Shown: piece after piece, positions 1 through 7,783 of the stretch
Layout of the letters: every line of letters begins with the position of its first letter
How positions within the stretch are numbered: the stretch's first letter is position 1
NCBI GenBank assembly: GCA_963743595.1
Contig: CAVURW010000072.1
Coordinates: forward strand, 1 to 47,875
Length of the DNA: 47,875 nucleotides
Source of the DNA: CAVURW01 sp963743595
Lineage (GTDB): Bacteria; Verrucomicrobiota; Verrucomicrobiia; Methylacidiphilales; UBA1321
Direction of reading: 5' to 3'
Program-made: the position numbers and the translations under genes
The notes under the pieces: model-generated
Databases searched by the model: none
Told to the model about the DNA's origin: nothing
What the model saw: the letters and a program-made list of their open reading frames with translations, nothing else

Positions 1-1
1 T

Positions 2-592
2 GTTGTGCGACGCCTTCGTTCGTCTACGTATTGCTATGATCTCTGGGTCAGCAAGGCAGATGCGCCGGTCACGTTGTCCGGCACCTTCTATTTGCAGGTC
101 TACCGAGACTTGCCGCCGGTGCGCATGCCGCTGTCAGCACACGAGACTCCCGTACGGATTGCGCAAGAACACTGCAACGTGGACGCGGGGGTGGCCACCG
201 GAAAACTGGGCGTGTTTTTCGGCTGCTCCGAACTCGAACCGGCTTCCGGCATTCGCATCGACGCGGTGGCGCTGGACACAGAGGGAAGGACGATTTGGAG
301 CAACGGCTTCGCGTCGTCTCGAAACGGCGGCGGGAATCGTGAGCTCATTCCGTCCATGATGAACCCCATCCAAAACTCCGTCCTCACATTCCAGTTCGAT
401 CAGACTGCCGGGGACGGACCCCCGCAGATTCCCGAAGGCGCCACGATCCTGATCCGCGCCAGAGAGCCGGCCGGATTCATCCGCCGCGATTTCCGGATCT
501 CCGGCGTGCATCTCGCGGATCTCGAAGTGGCCCGTTGGAAGGAGCGAGGAACAGCCAATTTTCCGCGGGAAGCAGGACAGGCGGTACACTGA
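2..592 (+). CDS. Hypothetical protein, 5'-truncated by window edge
   Basis: The reading frame is open from base 2 to a TGA at 590-592, so this is the C-terminal part (about 196 residues) of a longer gene. The visible part reads like a small beta-rich domain ('DLWVSKADAPVTLSGTFYLQ' region, then a central segment with two Cys, then 'ILIRAREPAGFIRRDF'). I see no catalytic motif, no membrane segment and no family I can name. It ends 14 bases before the DUF697-type gene, on the same strand, so co-transcription is plausible. The alternative internal ATG in another frame at base 3 is a shadow. Confidence 0.5.
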   Translation, partial: VVRRLRSSTYCYDLWVSKADAPVTLSGTFYLQVYRDLPPVRMPLSAHETPVRIAQEHCNVDAGVATGKLGVFFGCSELEPASGIRIDAVALDTEGRTIWSNGFASSRNGGGNRELIPSMMNPIQNSVLTFQFDQTAGDGPPQIPEGATILIRAREPAGFIRRDFRISGVHLADLEVARWKERGTANFPREAGQAVH

Positions 593-606
593 AAACGGTA
601 ACGAAA

Positions 607-1479
607 ATGGCCTTGGCACTTCTGAACAGTCTGCGATCCGCTTACTCCAGTTTGAACCCCGAAGAGGTTCGAAAAATGGCCACCCGTCATCTCGCCATCG
701 AACTGGTGGCGGATTCCGAGGAAGCCTACGCCGCGATGGAGGCTTATCTTCTGCCCGCCATTACTTTTGCGGAAGATCGCACCGTGGGTCTGAGGACGTT
801 GCATCGCGCGACCAATCCCAATCGCCCCGCGAACGCCGACCTCACCATTTTTGAACAAGGGATCGCGTGTCCCAAAGGCAGCTTTACTTTCTACGCGGAA
901 CATCCGGAACGTACCATCGAAGACATTCTGGATGCCCGCAGCGACCTGGAAATTACCCTGGCTCGTCAATTTCTGGCTTTCCGCCAGCCCGCCGTCAATC
1001 GCGTGATCAACCGCGTCGCCAGGGAGAACGCGTTGTTTGCTCTGCTGACGGCGATGCCGAACATTTTGCCGAGCTTCCTCGAACTCCCGTGGGCCATGGG
1101 CGAATACGCGACCGATTCCGCTTTCCTCACCATCAACCAGGTGCGCATGGCGTTCCTGATTGCCGCCGCCAGCGGACGCCCTGTCGGATTAGCCGAACAA
1201 AAGGCCGAGGTCTTCGGCATCGTGGCCAGCGCCTTCGGATGGCGCGCCCTCGCGCGGGAACTGGTCGGGAAAATCCCCTTGGGCGGCGGCCTGATTCCCA
1301 AGGGCGCCATCGCCTGGGCCGGAACGTTTGTAGTGGGCCGCGCCATCGAACAGGTCTACGTTACGGGCGACCGCATCCGGCGCAACGAACATAAGGAGAT
1401 GTACGCCCGCGCGGTGGAAAAGGGGAAACAGGTGGCCGGGAACTTGCTTCAAAACCTGCGTAAACCGACGGCCGCGTGA
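607..1479 (+). CDS. DUF697-type membrane-associated protein
   Basis: Encodes 290 residues from ATG 607; an upstream in-frame start at 535 would overlap the previous gene, so I prefer 607. The C-terminal half (residues about 130-260) has the layout of DUF697: a hydrophobic helix after 'NALFALLTAMPNILPS', the 'NQVRMAFLIAAASG' helix, 'VFGIVASAFGWRALARELVG', and a Gly-rich hydrophobic stretch 'AIAWAGTFVVGRAIEQVY'. DUF697 is known as the membrane-linked tail of some YcjF/GTPase-type proteins. Here there is no GTPase domain, and the N-terminal 120 residues are unassigned. Role unknown. Family call is from pattern memory. Confidence 0.55.
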   Translation: MALALLNSLRSAYSSLNPEEVRKMATRHLAIELVADSEEAYAAMEAYLLPAITFAEDRTVGLRTLHRATNPNRPANADLTIFEQGIACPKGSFTFYAEHPERTIEDILDARSDLEITLARQFLAFRQPAVNRVINRVARENALFALLTAMPNILPSFLELPWAMGEYATDSAFLTINQVRMAFLIAAASGRPVGLAEQKAEVFGIVASAFGWRALARELVGKIPLGGGLIPKGAIAWAGTFVVGRAIEQVYVTGDRIRRNEHKEMYARAVEKGKQVAGNLLQNLRKPTAA

Positions 1480-1560
1480 TTTTTCGTAAACCTTTCCCAC
1501 GCAGCCCGCGTCTTACTCGCGTGGATCGTAAATTAAGAAACGATATCGGAGAATAGAAAT

Positions 1561-2397
1561 ATGCGTCACATTGTTTTAGTCGTTGCGATTGCGGCAGCCG
1601 CCACGGCTGCCATGGCCGATACCCTGAGCCTGAAAAATGGACAGTCCCTTTCGGGAACCTATCTGGGAGGCAGTGCTCGAGAAGTACGGTTCGATTTGGG
1701 CGATCATGTGCAGGCTTTCCCGATCGATCAGATTTCCAATCTGCAGTTCGATTCGAATGGGCCATCGGGATACTCGACCAGCGCCGCACCCCCTCCGCAA
1801 CCCCCGCCTTCCTATAACAACAACGTTCCGCCGCCGAGTGCTTACAACAATGGAAGCGGCTATAACCCCCCGCCGAATGGCAACGGACCGATGGGAATCA
1901 ACATCCCCGCTGGGACGATGGTGATCGTGAGAACCATCGATTCGATCAATTCCGATTCCACCAGCTTGGGCGCGACTTACCGGGCCAGCATCGACGAACC
2001 GGTGATGGTGAACGGTCAGACCGTCATCCCGCGGGGAGCGGACGCGACACTGAAAGTGGTGGCCGATCAGCAGTCGGGCAAAATTGAAGGCCGAACCTCG
2101 GTTTCGCTGGATCTTTATACGGTCACTTTGAACGGGCAAGTGGTGCCTTTGACCACCAGCGAAGTAACCGAAGCCAGCAGCTCGCGGGGAGCCCGCAGCG
2201 CGAAGGTGATTGGCGGTACCGCGGTTCTCGGAACCATTCTCGGCGCAGTTGCCGGAGGCGGCAGGGGCGCAGCCATCGGCGCGGCTTCGGGCGCAGCGGT
2301 AGGCACCGGAGCGGAAGTGCTGACCCACGGCCAGCGCGTGAAGATCCCCGCGGAAACGCGATTGACGTTTACGCTGAATAGTCAAGTCAGCATGTAA
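1561..2397 (+). CDS. Secreted Pro-rich protein with glycine-zipper C-terminus
   Basis: 278 residues from ATG 1561, preceded by a GGAGAAT ribosome-binding site. A signal peptide is clear (residues 1-20, basic MRH, hydrophobic Ala/Val core, AMA-D cleavage site). Residues 21-60 form a small beta domain ('LSLKNGQSLSGTYLGGSARE'), residues 75-120 are a Pro/Asn-rich linker, and residues 120-278 form a conserved-looking domain ending with a glycine-zipper hairpin ('GAVAGGGRGAAIGAASGAAV', about 225-245) and a short beta tail. I associate this architecture with acidobacterial exported proteins of unknown role; membrane insertion of the zipper in the envelope is inferred. It is 22 bases upstream of trigger factor. 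Confidence 0.6.
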   Translation: MRHIVLVVAIAAAATAAMADTLSLKNGQSLSGTYLGGSAREVRFDLGDHVQAFPIDQISNLQFDSNGPSGYSTSAAPPPQPPPSYNNNVPPPSAYNNGSGYNPPPNGNGPMGINIPAGTMVIVRTIDSINSDSTSLGATYRASIDEPVMVNGQTVIPRGADATLKVVADQQSGKIEGRTSVSLDLYTVTLNGQVVPLTTSEVTEASSSRGARSAKVIGGTAVLGTILGAVAGGGRGAAIGAASGAAVGTGAEVLTHGQRVKIPAETRLTFTLNSQVSM

Positions 2398-2419
2398 ACC
2401 GACGGAAAGGTAATTCATT

Positions 2420-3679
2420 TTGGCCTTAGTTGAAGGATGTAAGCATGCGATCGAAGTCTCGATCCCTGTAGATGTTGTCAACGCCGAAACCGCGAAAGTA
2501 GCCGGGGATTTTCAGAAGAAGCTGCGGGTTCCAGGGTTCCGCCCCGGCAAAGCGCCGCTGTCGATGGTAAAGAAAAGCCTCGAATCGGATATCCGCAGCA
2601 AGGTGGTGGAGAACCTGATTCCACGCTACCTCGATAAGACGTTCGCCGAAGACCAGTTGAAGGTGGTGAGCCGCCCCGATATCGTAGATGTGCATTTCAA
2701 GCCGGGCGAGCCGATGGTGTTCAAGGCCGAGTTCGAAGTGGCGCCGGATTTCGAACTGGGGGAATACCGGGGTATCGAAGTACCCTACTCGGAGCCCACC
2801 GTGACGGACGAGGATGTAGAAAAACGCCTGGAGAGCATGCGGCAGTCGCGAGCAACCTATGCCAACGTGGACCCCCGGCCGCTGGAAGACGGCGACTTCG
2901 CGTTGATCTCACTCGAAAGCACCGGCGGGGTGGAAGAACCCGTCAAGAGCGACGAGATGATGCTCGAAATCGGCGGCGCCGAGACCATGCCCGCGTTCAC
3001 GGAGGGACTGCGCGGCGCAAGCCCGGGGGATGAGCGCGATTTGGAAGTCACCTACCCGGAGGAGTACGGCTCGGAGAAGCTGGCCGGTAAAACGGTGGCC
3101 TTCCATATTCACGTGAAGGGAGTGCGCAAGAAGGAACTCCCCGAGTTGAACGACGATTTTGCTCAGGACCTGGGCGATTACCGCACCATGGACGAAGTGC
3201 GCGACGCGGTGCGCAAAAATATCTTCTCGCAGCGCGAGAGTGAAGTACAGGAAGAAGCCAAGAACAAGCTGGTTGACAAACTGGTGGATGCGCATACGTT
3301 CCCGGTGCCGCAAATTTATATCGACCGCCAGATTGAAAACCGGATGTCGCAGCGCTTGGCTTCTCTCGCCCAGGAAGGCGTCGATATCACCAAATTCAAA
3401 CCCGATTGGGCCAAGTTGCGCGAGGCCCAGGGTGAGCCGGCGAGCCGCGAAGTGCGGGCGAGTTTGCTGCTCGGCAAGATTTCGGAACGCGAAGGCATCC
3501 ACGCCGCCAATGAGGAACTGGATAAGCGCGTGGAGCAGGTGGCGCGGCAGGAGCGCGAGCCGATACCGCGTGCCCGCAACCGGCTGGAAGAGAATGGCGG
3601 ATTGGGACGCACGGCCAGTCACATCGTCACCGAGAAGACGCTGAATTTTCTGTTTGAGCAGGCACGGAAGACAGCATGA
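2420..3679 (+). CDS. tig: Trigger factor (ribosome-associated chaperone)
   Basis: 419 residues from a TTG at 2420, preceded by GGAAAGG. Trigger factor binds ribosomal protein L23 at the exit tunnel and shields nascent chains; it also has a peptidyl-prolyl isomerase domain. The N-terminal domain (1-115) carries the ribosome-binding signature as GFRPGKAP (residues about 40-47). The FKBP-like domain lies at about 155-240 (starting near 'DGDFALISLES', ending 'FHIHVKGVRKKELPELNDDF'). The C-terminal helical cradle fills 250-419. Length is normal (E. coli 432). The TTG is chosen because homology begins at 'ALVEGCKHAIEVSIP'. The stop overlaps the next ATG by 4 bases. clpP, a common downstream partner, is not present here. 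Confidence 0.95.
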   Translation: MALVEGCKHAIEVSIPVDVVNAETAKVAGDFQKKLRVPGFRPGKAPLSMVKKSLESDIRSKVVENLIPRYLDKTFAEDQLKVVSRPDIVDVHFKPGEPMVFKAEFEVAPDFELGEYRGIEVPYSEPTVTDEDVEKRLESMRQSRATYANVDPRPLEDGDFALISLESTGGVEEPVKSDEMMLEIGGAETMPAFTEGLRGASPGDERDLEVTYPEEYGSEKLAGKTVAFHIHVKGVRKKELPELNDDFAQDLGDYRTMDEVRDAVRKNIFSQRESEVQEEAKNKLVDKLVDAHTFPVPQIYIDRQIENRMSQRLASLAQEGVDITKFKPDWAKLREAQGEPASREVRASLLLGKISEREGIHAANEELDKRVEQVARQEREPIPRARNRLEENGGLGRTASHIVTEKTLNFLFEQARKTA

Positions 3680-3864
3680 GGGACGTCGAACTGATCGAAG
3701 AAGAGCTGATGGAAATCAGCGCCATTGCGGACGATTCCGTCAAGTTCGAACGCATTATCGCCTGGTGCGCGAGTCATCCGGACGAGGTTCCGTTCGCCAT
3801 CCACTCCTTCATGGGCCGGAAGCACCACACTGAGGACAAGCCTGCGCCAACATCTTCGTCGTGA
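3676..3864 (+). CDS. Small hypothetical protein coupled to trigger factor
   Basis: 62 residues. The ATG overlaps the trigger factor TGA (ATGA at 3676-3679), the classic arrangement for translational coupling. The product is acidic at the N-terminus ('MRDVELIEEELMEISAIADD'), probably helical, with a polar tail ending in three serines. No family recognised. Its support is the overlap and the coherent composition; it could also be the start of a longer gene that has been cut, since degenerate sequence and repeats follow at once. Confidence 0.5.
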   Translation: MRDVELIEEELMEISAIADDSVKFERIIAWCASHPDEVPFAIHSFMGRKHHTEDKPAPTSSS

Positions 3865-3869
3865 GGCGC

Positions 3870-4005
3870 TTGTGATCCACGCCCGGTTGGTTCAACGGCG
3901 TCCCCTGAATATCGTGAACATGGACCGGGTCTGGGACCACGTTGTAACAGTAGTCATCCGTTTCCCCGATGGTTACGCCCGGCTTGATGCCTCCCAAACT
4001 TGGCT
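3870..4005 (-). pseudogene. Relic of DUF1501 protein C-terminus
   Basis: On the minus strand, an open stretch reads 'GGIKPGVTIGETDDYCYNVV' followed by 'PDPVHVHDIQGT' and 'GVDHKRLTTK'. This matches the end of DUF1501 (sulfatase/alkaline-phosphatase-like secreted protein) sequences as I remember them: G-x-T-x-GxTD, then VHVHDLHAT, then LGLDHE-LTY. Only this tail remains; the final conserved residues are replaced by unrelated sequence and nothing of the main domain is visible upstream, where the ACGAACCCAG repeats start. Interpreted as a decayed remnant. Call depends on motif order only. Confidence 0.45.
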
Positions 4006-4054
4006 CGGCCCGGCCTGCGGAGTATGCCGAGCCGTGTTTGCTTGGGTGCGAGAA

Positions 4055-4609
4055 GGAAACGCGAAATGAACGAAACGAACCCAGTTTGGGATCCGGTCGC
4101 GGAGCGCGAAGTGAAAACGCGAAACGAACCCAGGTCTGCCGGACGTGGGTCGCTTGTCTTGCGGGACGGACGACCGGCGTTTCGGTTCGGAACAAAACGC
4201 GAAACGAAGCCAGTGTGTGGGCCTGTCGCGGCACCGCGCAGTGGAAACGCGGAACGAACCCAGACCCGTCGGGCGTGGGGCGGGTGAACTGGCGTCGGGA
4301 ACGCGAAATGAACGAAACGAACCCAGTTTTGGAGATGCCTGTCGCGGAGCTTCGAAGTGAAAACGCGGAACGAACCCAGAGCCATCGGGCGTGGGACGTT
4401 TGTTCTGCCGGGTCTGACGACCGGCGTTGCTCCGTTGTCGAAGCAGAATCGCGAAACCAACGAAAACGAACCCAGCTTGGAGATGCTGTCGCGGAGCTTC
4501 GAAGTGAAAACGCGAAACGAACCCAGAGCCATCGGGCGTGGGTCGTTTGTTCTGCCGGGTCTGACGACCGGCGTTGATGGTGCGGACCGAAAACGCGAAA
4601 CGAACCCAG
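4055..4609. repeat. Interspersed ACGAACCCAG repeat cluster
   Basis: About nine copies of a core resembling AACGCGAAACGAACCCAG occur at about 4055-4084, 4113-4133, 4192-4213, 4242-4263, 4298-4326, 4358-4379, 4446-4474, 4504-4526 and 4588-4609. Two copies sit in a larger duplicated unit of about 105 bp (4324-4430 and 4472-4575) that is nearly identical, including 'GCGGAGCTTCGAAGTG', 'GAGCCATCGGGCGTGGG' and 'CTGACGACCGGCG'. Some cores carry an extra AATGAACGAAACGAAC module. Several frames on both strands stay open across the cluster only because the repeat lacks stops; those are not genes. I recall similar repeats between genes in Solibacter-like genomes. Confidence 0.8.
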
Positions 4610-5082
4610 ATCCGCGCGTTTTGTAGTCGGCGCTTTGCGGCTTCGGCATTGCTGCTATCATCGTCCGAATCTCCTTTTTTGGAGAGCAAGCGCTCCCTGA
4701 CGAGAATGTAGCATCCATTTTTTGGTATTAGGCTGTTGCAGGTCGTTCGGGCGGTTTGTTCTCAGTGGTTTAGGGACCGAGAATCCGTGTGATCGCCATG
4801 GTCGTTTAACCCGGGTGTCGGCGGGGACGGCGGGGTCTGCGCCGAACGGTCGCCCAACCTGCAGTCCGCTCAGGCTTCGGTGCTTACCTGCTCAAGGTTC
4901 GTTGTCTGTCTGATCACGGACGTTGCCATTACCTACTGGAGTTGGCAAGGGGCAGATTTCTTGCGGCCGAGTTTTGTACGAGTGGCCGGACGATCCAGTC
5001 GGAGCAGCCGTTGGCAGATGCAAGCGCGTTTACCGTTCTTAATCCTAATCCGCGGTTGTCCCGAACGCCAGCGAGCTTTTGT
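4610..5082. other. Intergenic region without a supportable gene
   Basis: About 470 bases between the repeat cluster and the TcmP gene. The short open frames here have no recognisable motif, no good ribosome-binding site and poor codon structure. A run CTCCTTTTTTGGAGAG near 4671-4686 can fold into a small hairpin with a T-rich loop; I do not call it a terminator. Confidence 0.5.
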
Positions 5083-6175
5083 CTAGCGGAAGGTGACGAG
5101 GGCGTCCGCCGGAAACGTCCCGCCGCGGCGCTTCTTCCCATCCCTCTTGAGTTCGGCGACGCGCAGTCGCCCCTCGTCTTCTAACTGGATCAGCGCCTCA
5201 AGCATGTGTTTTCGCAGGTATGCCGTATCATCCTCGACGTGCGCTAGGACTTTGCTCACGGGTATTTGGCCAGCATTCTGGAACTTGGTGGAGAGCTCCT
5301 CAGCGATCGCGCCGGTGGTCGGCGCTTCGAAAAAGCAGGGTTTGGTTGGGGTCGGTGGCGTCGCTGAATCGGAAGTCTCCCATTAGATCGACCTTCCACA
5401 TCGCTTCTTTCATCTTGAGGTGGCCGAGGCGGTGGTTGCTGGCGAAGAACAAGGAGTAGATCGTGCGGTTGTCACGGTTCCTCATCTCAAAGTACGGGAC
5501 GAACTTGGCTTCCTTTTGTAGTTGCCGCTGGTAGAGATCTTTGAGTGCTCGATCTCTAGTTCCGTGGAAGAAAGCAATATTGATGGCCTCCTCGGTTCCG
5601 AACGTCTCGATTATCTCCGCGCGCACCTTTTCTTCAGGGTGTGTGAGCCAGCGGTTGATCGAGTCCACCATGACGGTGATGAGGACTTCGCATTTGTTCT
5701 TCCCCAAGAGTCGTTTGATGAGATCGTAAGGGATACCGGAGAACCCGAAGGGGTCGATGAGCGCGAACGTTGGCGGATCTTCTCCGGTGCCGAGTCCATT
5801 CTGCTGAGGACCTTGGTCATTCTCGTGCAAAAGGTTCCTTGTGGAGACGTCAACTTTGAAATGTTTCGGGAGTTCTAGCGCCGCAATCCGGGCTTTGAGA
5901 TTTGCGACGCGGTCAGGTCGTTCCTCGACGAAGATGAAGAAGAGTTCTCCAGCGAGATTCGCATGGTGCGTTCTTGCGGCCTCCAGTGCGATGACTGGGG
6001 AACCCGGTTCGCCGGCCGTGTACTCTCCGGGTCCGGCAAACCCATCGATGTACAACATCCTGTTGTGGTGGATCCCTAGGATCGGGAGCCAGGCGTCAAG
6101 GTATTTTCGGAGAATCTGATGCTTTGCTGCGGTGTGCGGCTCGATCGGCCAAATTGTGTCTTTTGGGACTGCCAC
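5083..6175 (-). pseudogene. tcmP: Three-Cys-motif partner protein TcmP, frameshifted
   Basis: Start chosen as GTG 6175 (V-A-VPKDTIWPIEPHTAAKH), where family homology begins. The TcmP family is named for sitting beside DUF5131/Gp37-Gp68 proteins that have a three-cysteine motif, exactly the neighbour here; its activity is not established. Visible hallmarks: 'YIDGFAGPGEY', 'GEPGSPVIALEAARTH', 'FIFVEERPDR', 'TFALIDPFGFSGIPY', all typical of a Rossmann/methyltransferase-like core. The frame breaks near 5325-5335, at a run of five T. The minus frame then continues as 'APTTGAIAEELSTKFQNAGQ' through 'YLRKHMLEALIQLEDEGRL' to 'KKRRGGTFPADALVTFR' and a TAG at 5083-5085. That tail is the expected winged-helix end, so a single indel splits an otherwise complete gene of about 360 codons. 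Confidence 0.8.
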
Positions 6176-6220
6176 GACTTCATTAAAACAAATACAATGG
6201 TTCTTGTCGCGAGGACCGTT

Positions 6221-6945
6221 ATGGCCACCAATTCCCACATCGAATGGACGGACGCTACATGGAACCCCGTGACCGGCTGCGACAAGATAAGTCCCGGCTG
6301 TAAGCACTGCTATGCCGAGCGACTTTCACACCGCTTGCAGGCCATGGGGAACAGGAACTACGCCAACGGTTTTGCCGTCGCGCTCCATCCGCACATGCTG
6401 GAGCACCCGTTGCACTGGAAGACTCCCAAGCGCATCTTCGTGAACAGCATGAGTGATCTTTTCCATGAACAGGTCTCGTTGGAGTACATCCAGCTTGTGT
6501 TCCACATCATGAACCAGGCTGACTGGCACCACTACCAGATCCTCACGAAACGCGCCGAACGACTGGAGGAGGTAAGTAAAGAATTGCCCTGGTCCTCCCA
6601 CATTTGGATGGGCGTCAGTGTTGAGAATGGGCAGTACCTTTCGCGTATCGACCACCTCCGCCGTACAAAGGCGAAGGTGAAGTTCCTCTCCATCGAACCC
6701 CTCCTGGGGCCGCTGGCGAAACTGGATCTGCGCGGCATTGACTGGGTCATTGTTGGCGGCGAGTCCGGCCCTGGCGCAAGGCCTATGAGTCCCGAGTGGG
6801 TCACGGGCATCCGAGACCAATGCAAAAAAGCGGACGTCGCTTTTTTTTCAAGCAGTGGGGTGGCGTCCAGAAGAAGAAGATCGGACGAACGCTCGAGGGA
6901 AGAACCTGGGACGAGATGCCCTCAGGTCTCGTCCCACTCGGCTAA
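6221..6945 (+). pseudogene. DUF5131 (phage Gp37/Gp68-like) three-Cys protein, frameshifted
   Basis: ATG 6221 follows a GAGG site and starts 'MATNSHIEWTDATWNPVTGC', the usual opening of this family. The three-cysteine motif is C-x6-C-x2-C in 'GCDKISPGCKHCYAERL', resembling radical-SAM iron-sulfur ligation; 'IFVNSMSDLFHE', 'LTKRAER', 'WMGVSVENG' and 'VIVGGESGPGARPM' are further hallmarks. Function is not established. The frame is lost in a run of eight T at 6841-6848: with one more T the protein continues 'FFFKQWGGVQKKKIGRTLEG' and ends 'WDEMPSGLVPLG' at TAA 6943-6945, the family's normal end. It is divergent from tcmP, starts 46 bases apart, so the two probably share a promoter region. Single-base loss or a homopolymer sequencing error are both possible. 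Confidence 0.85.
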
Positions 6946-7370
6946 CTCGCAACTCTTCACCTGTCCCCAAATGCGCTCCGCATCGACCTCGGAGAGATCG
7001 ACTGGTATCACCGCCTCCGCAACGAGCTCTACCACCAAGGCAACGGGCTGACCGTCGCAAGAGAGAAAGTAGAAGTCTACGGCGAACAAGCGAATGTTTT
7101 TTTAAGAACATCTTTAATATTGAACTCGTGAGCGCACCCGTACGCGACCGAATGTTGCTGGGAGATTCTGGACGCATGGACACAAATGGAAGCTGCGCTG
7201 CAGGGTATCGCGCGCGACCACTCGATCACCCGGGCGTTCGGAATGCCGCCTCGCCGCGTCGTGGAGTTCCTTCGAGGAGCGGCGGTCTTATCGCCAGAAG
7301 AAGTGTCCGGTACCGTGACGCCCTGACGCCTAAAGTCCTCAAGCGTGTAAACGCACTCCTCAAGCTCTAG
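6946..7370 (+). pseudogene. Relic of HEPN-like protein, multiply frameshifted
   Basis: Pieced across frames, the sequence reads 'LSPNALRIDLGEIDWYHRLR', then NELYHQGNGLTV, 'AREKVEVYGEQANVFFKNIF', 'NIELVSAPVRDRMLLG', 'ILDAWTQMEAALQGIARDHS', then 'MPPRRVVEFLRGAAVLSPEE' and finally 'LKVLKRV-NALLKL'. The 'HRLRNELYHxGNG' block is a HEPN-type R-N-x-x-x-H motif, here RNELYH, often the catalytic pair in RNA-cleaving HEPN toxins. Breaks lie at a run of seven T (about 7097-7103), near 7160, and near 7325. The N-terminus is missing and the remnant abuts the DUF5131 stop in the same corrected frame. Family name is not certain; decay is. Confidence 0.5.
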
Positions 7371-7783
7371 ACCGAAGACCCGGCATAGCCTGCCCTACGA
7401 ATTTGCCATCGCTTTGCTTTCAGCCGGTCGGTGCCTGCTTCTGTGATGGTAGCCCGCCCCGGACCTAAGACTCAATGACCAGCAATTCGGCGATGAGTGG
7501 CGAGCATCCAGTACCGCAAGTCGTTGCCGCGTCCTGCTACCTCCGCCGGATGCTTCCAGCGTTGCCCGTGTGGCATTGAGAATGCTTGCCAGCTCGCTGC
7601 TAACCAATGATCTCGCGTAGTCGTGGAACGCAGGATGGGCAAGTAGTCGGCCGCCCGTATCCAGCCCTGCATTACGAACGATAAGTCGGTTTGCGATGCG
7701 AATCCGGGCGCGCGCTGTCGGATCAACGGTTCGAGCGTTATACGGCCATGTGGCGTTCATCAGAATGTGTCGAATAGCTCTAT
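7371..7783. other. Region with no supportable gene
   Basis: Two overlapping minus-strand open frames cover 7395-7760. One reads 'GRLLAHPAFHDYARSLVSSE' and the other ends 'NDLRYWMLATHRRIAGH'; joined by a frameshift near 7540-7560 they could be the tail of another decayed gene, but I recognise no family and give no function. Confidence 0.35.

Noticed and set aside
1576..2481. Antisense 301-codon frame opposite the secreted glycine-zipper gene
   Set aside because: Shadow of a GC-rich gene; no signal peptide, no motif, and it overlaps trigger factor's start.
2909..3622. Antisense frame opposite trigger factor
   Set aside because: Mirror frame of a confident gene; no recognisable protein.
4055..4609. 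CRISPR array
   Set aside because: Cores are imperfect and unevenly spaced, the intervening sequences are themselves repeated, and there are no cas genes.
3954..4718. Long open frames on both strands across the repeat cluster (up to 254 codons)
   Set aside because: They exist because the ACGAACCCAG repeat has no stops; the translations are repeats of the same nucleotide core in different frames and have no domain.
6838..6850. Programmed frameshift at the run of eight T in the DUF5131 gene
   Set aside because: No ribosome-binding-like stimulator or stem-loop is evident, and neighbouring genes carry similar indels, so loss or sequencing slip is simpler.
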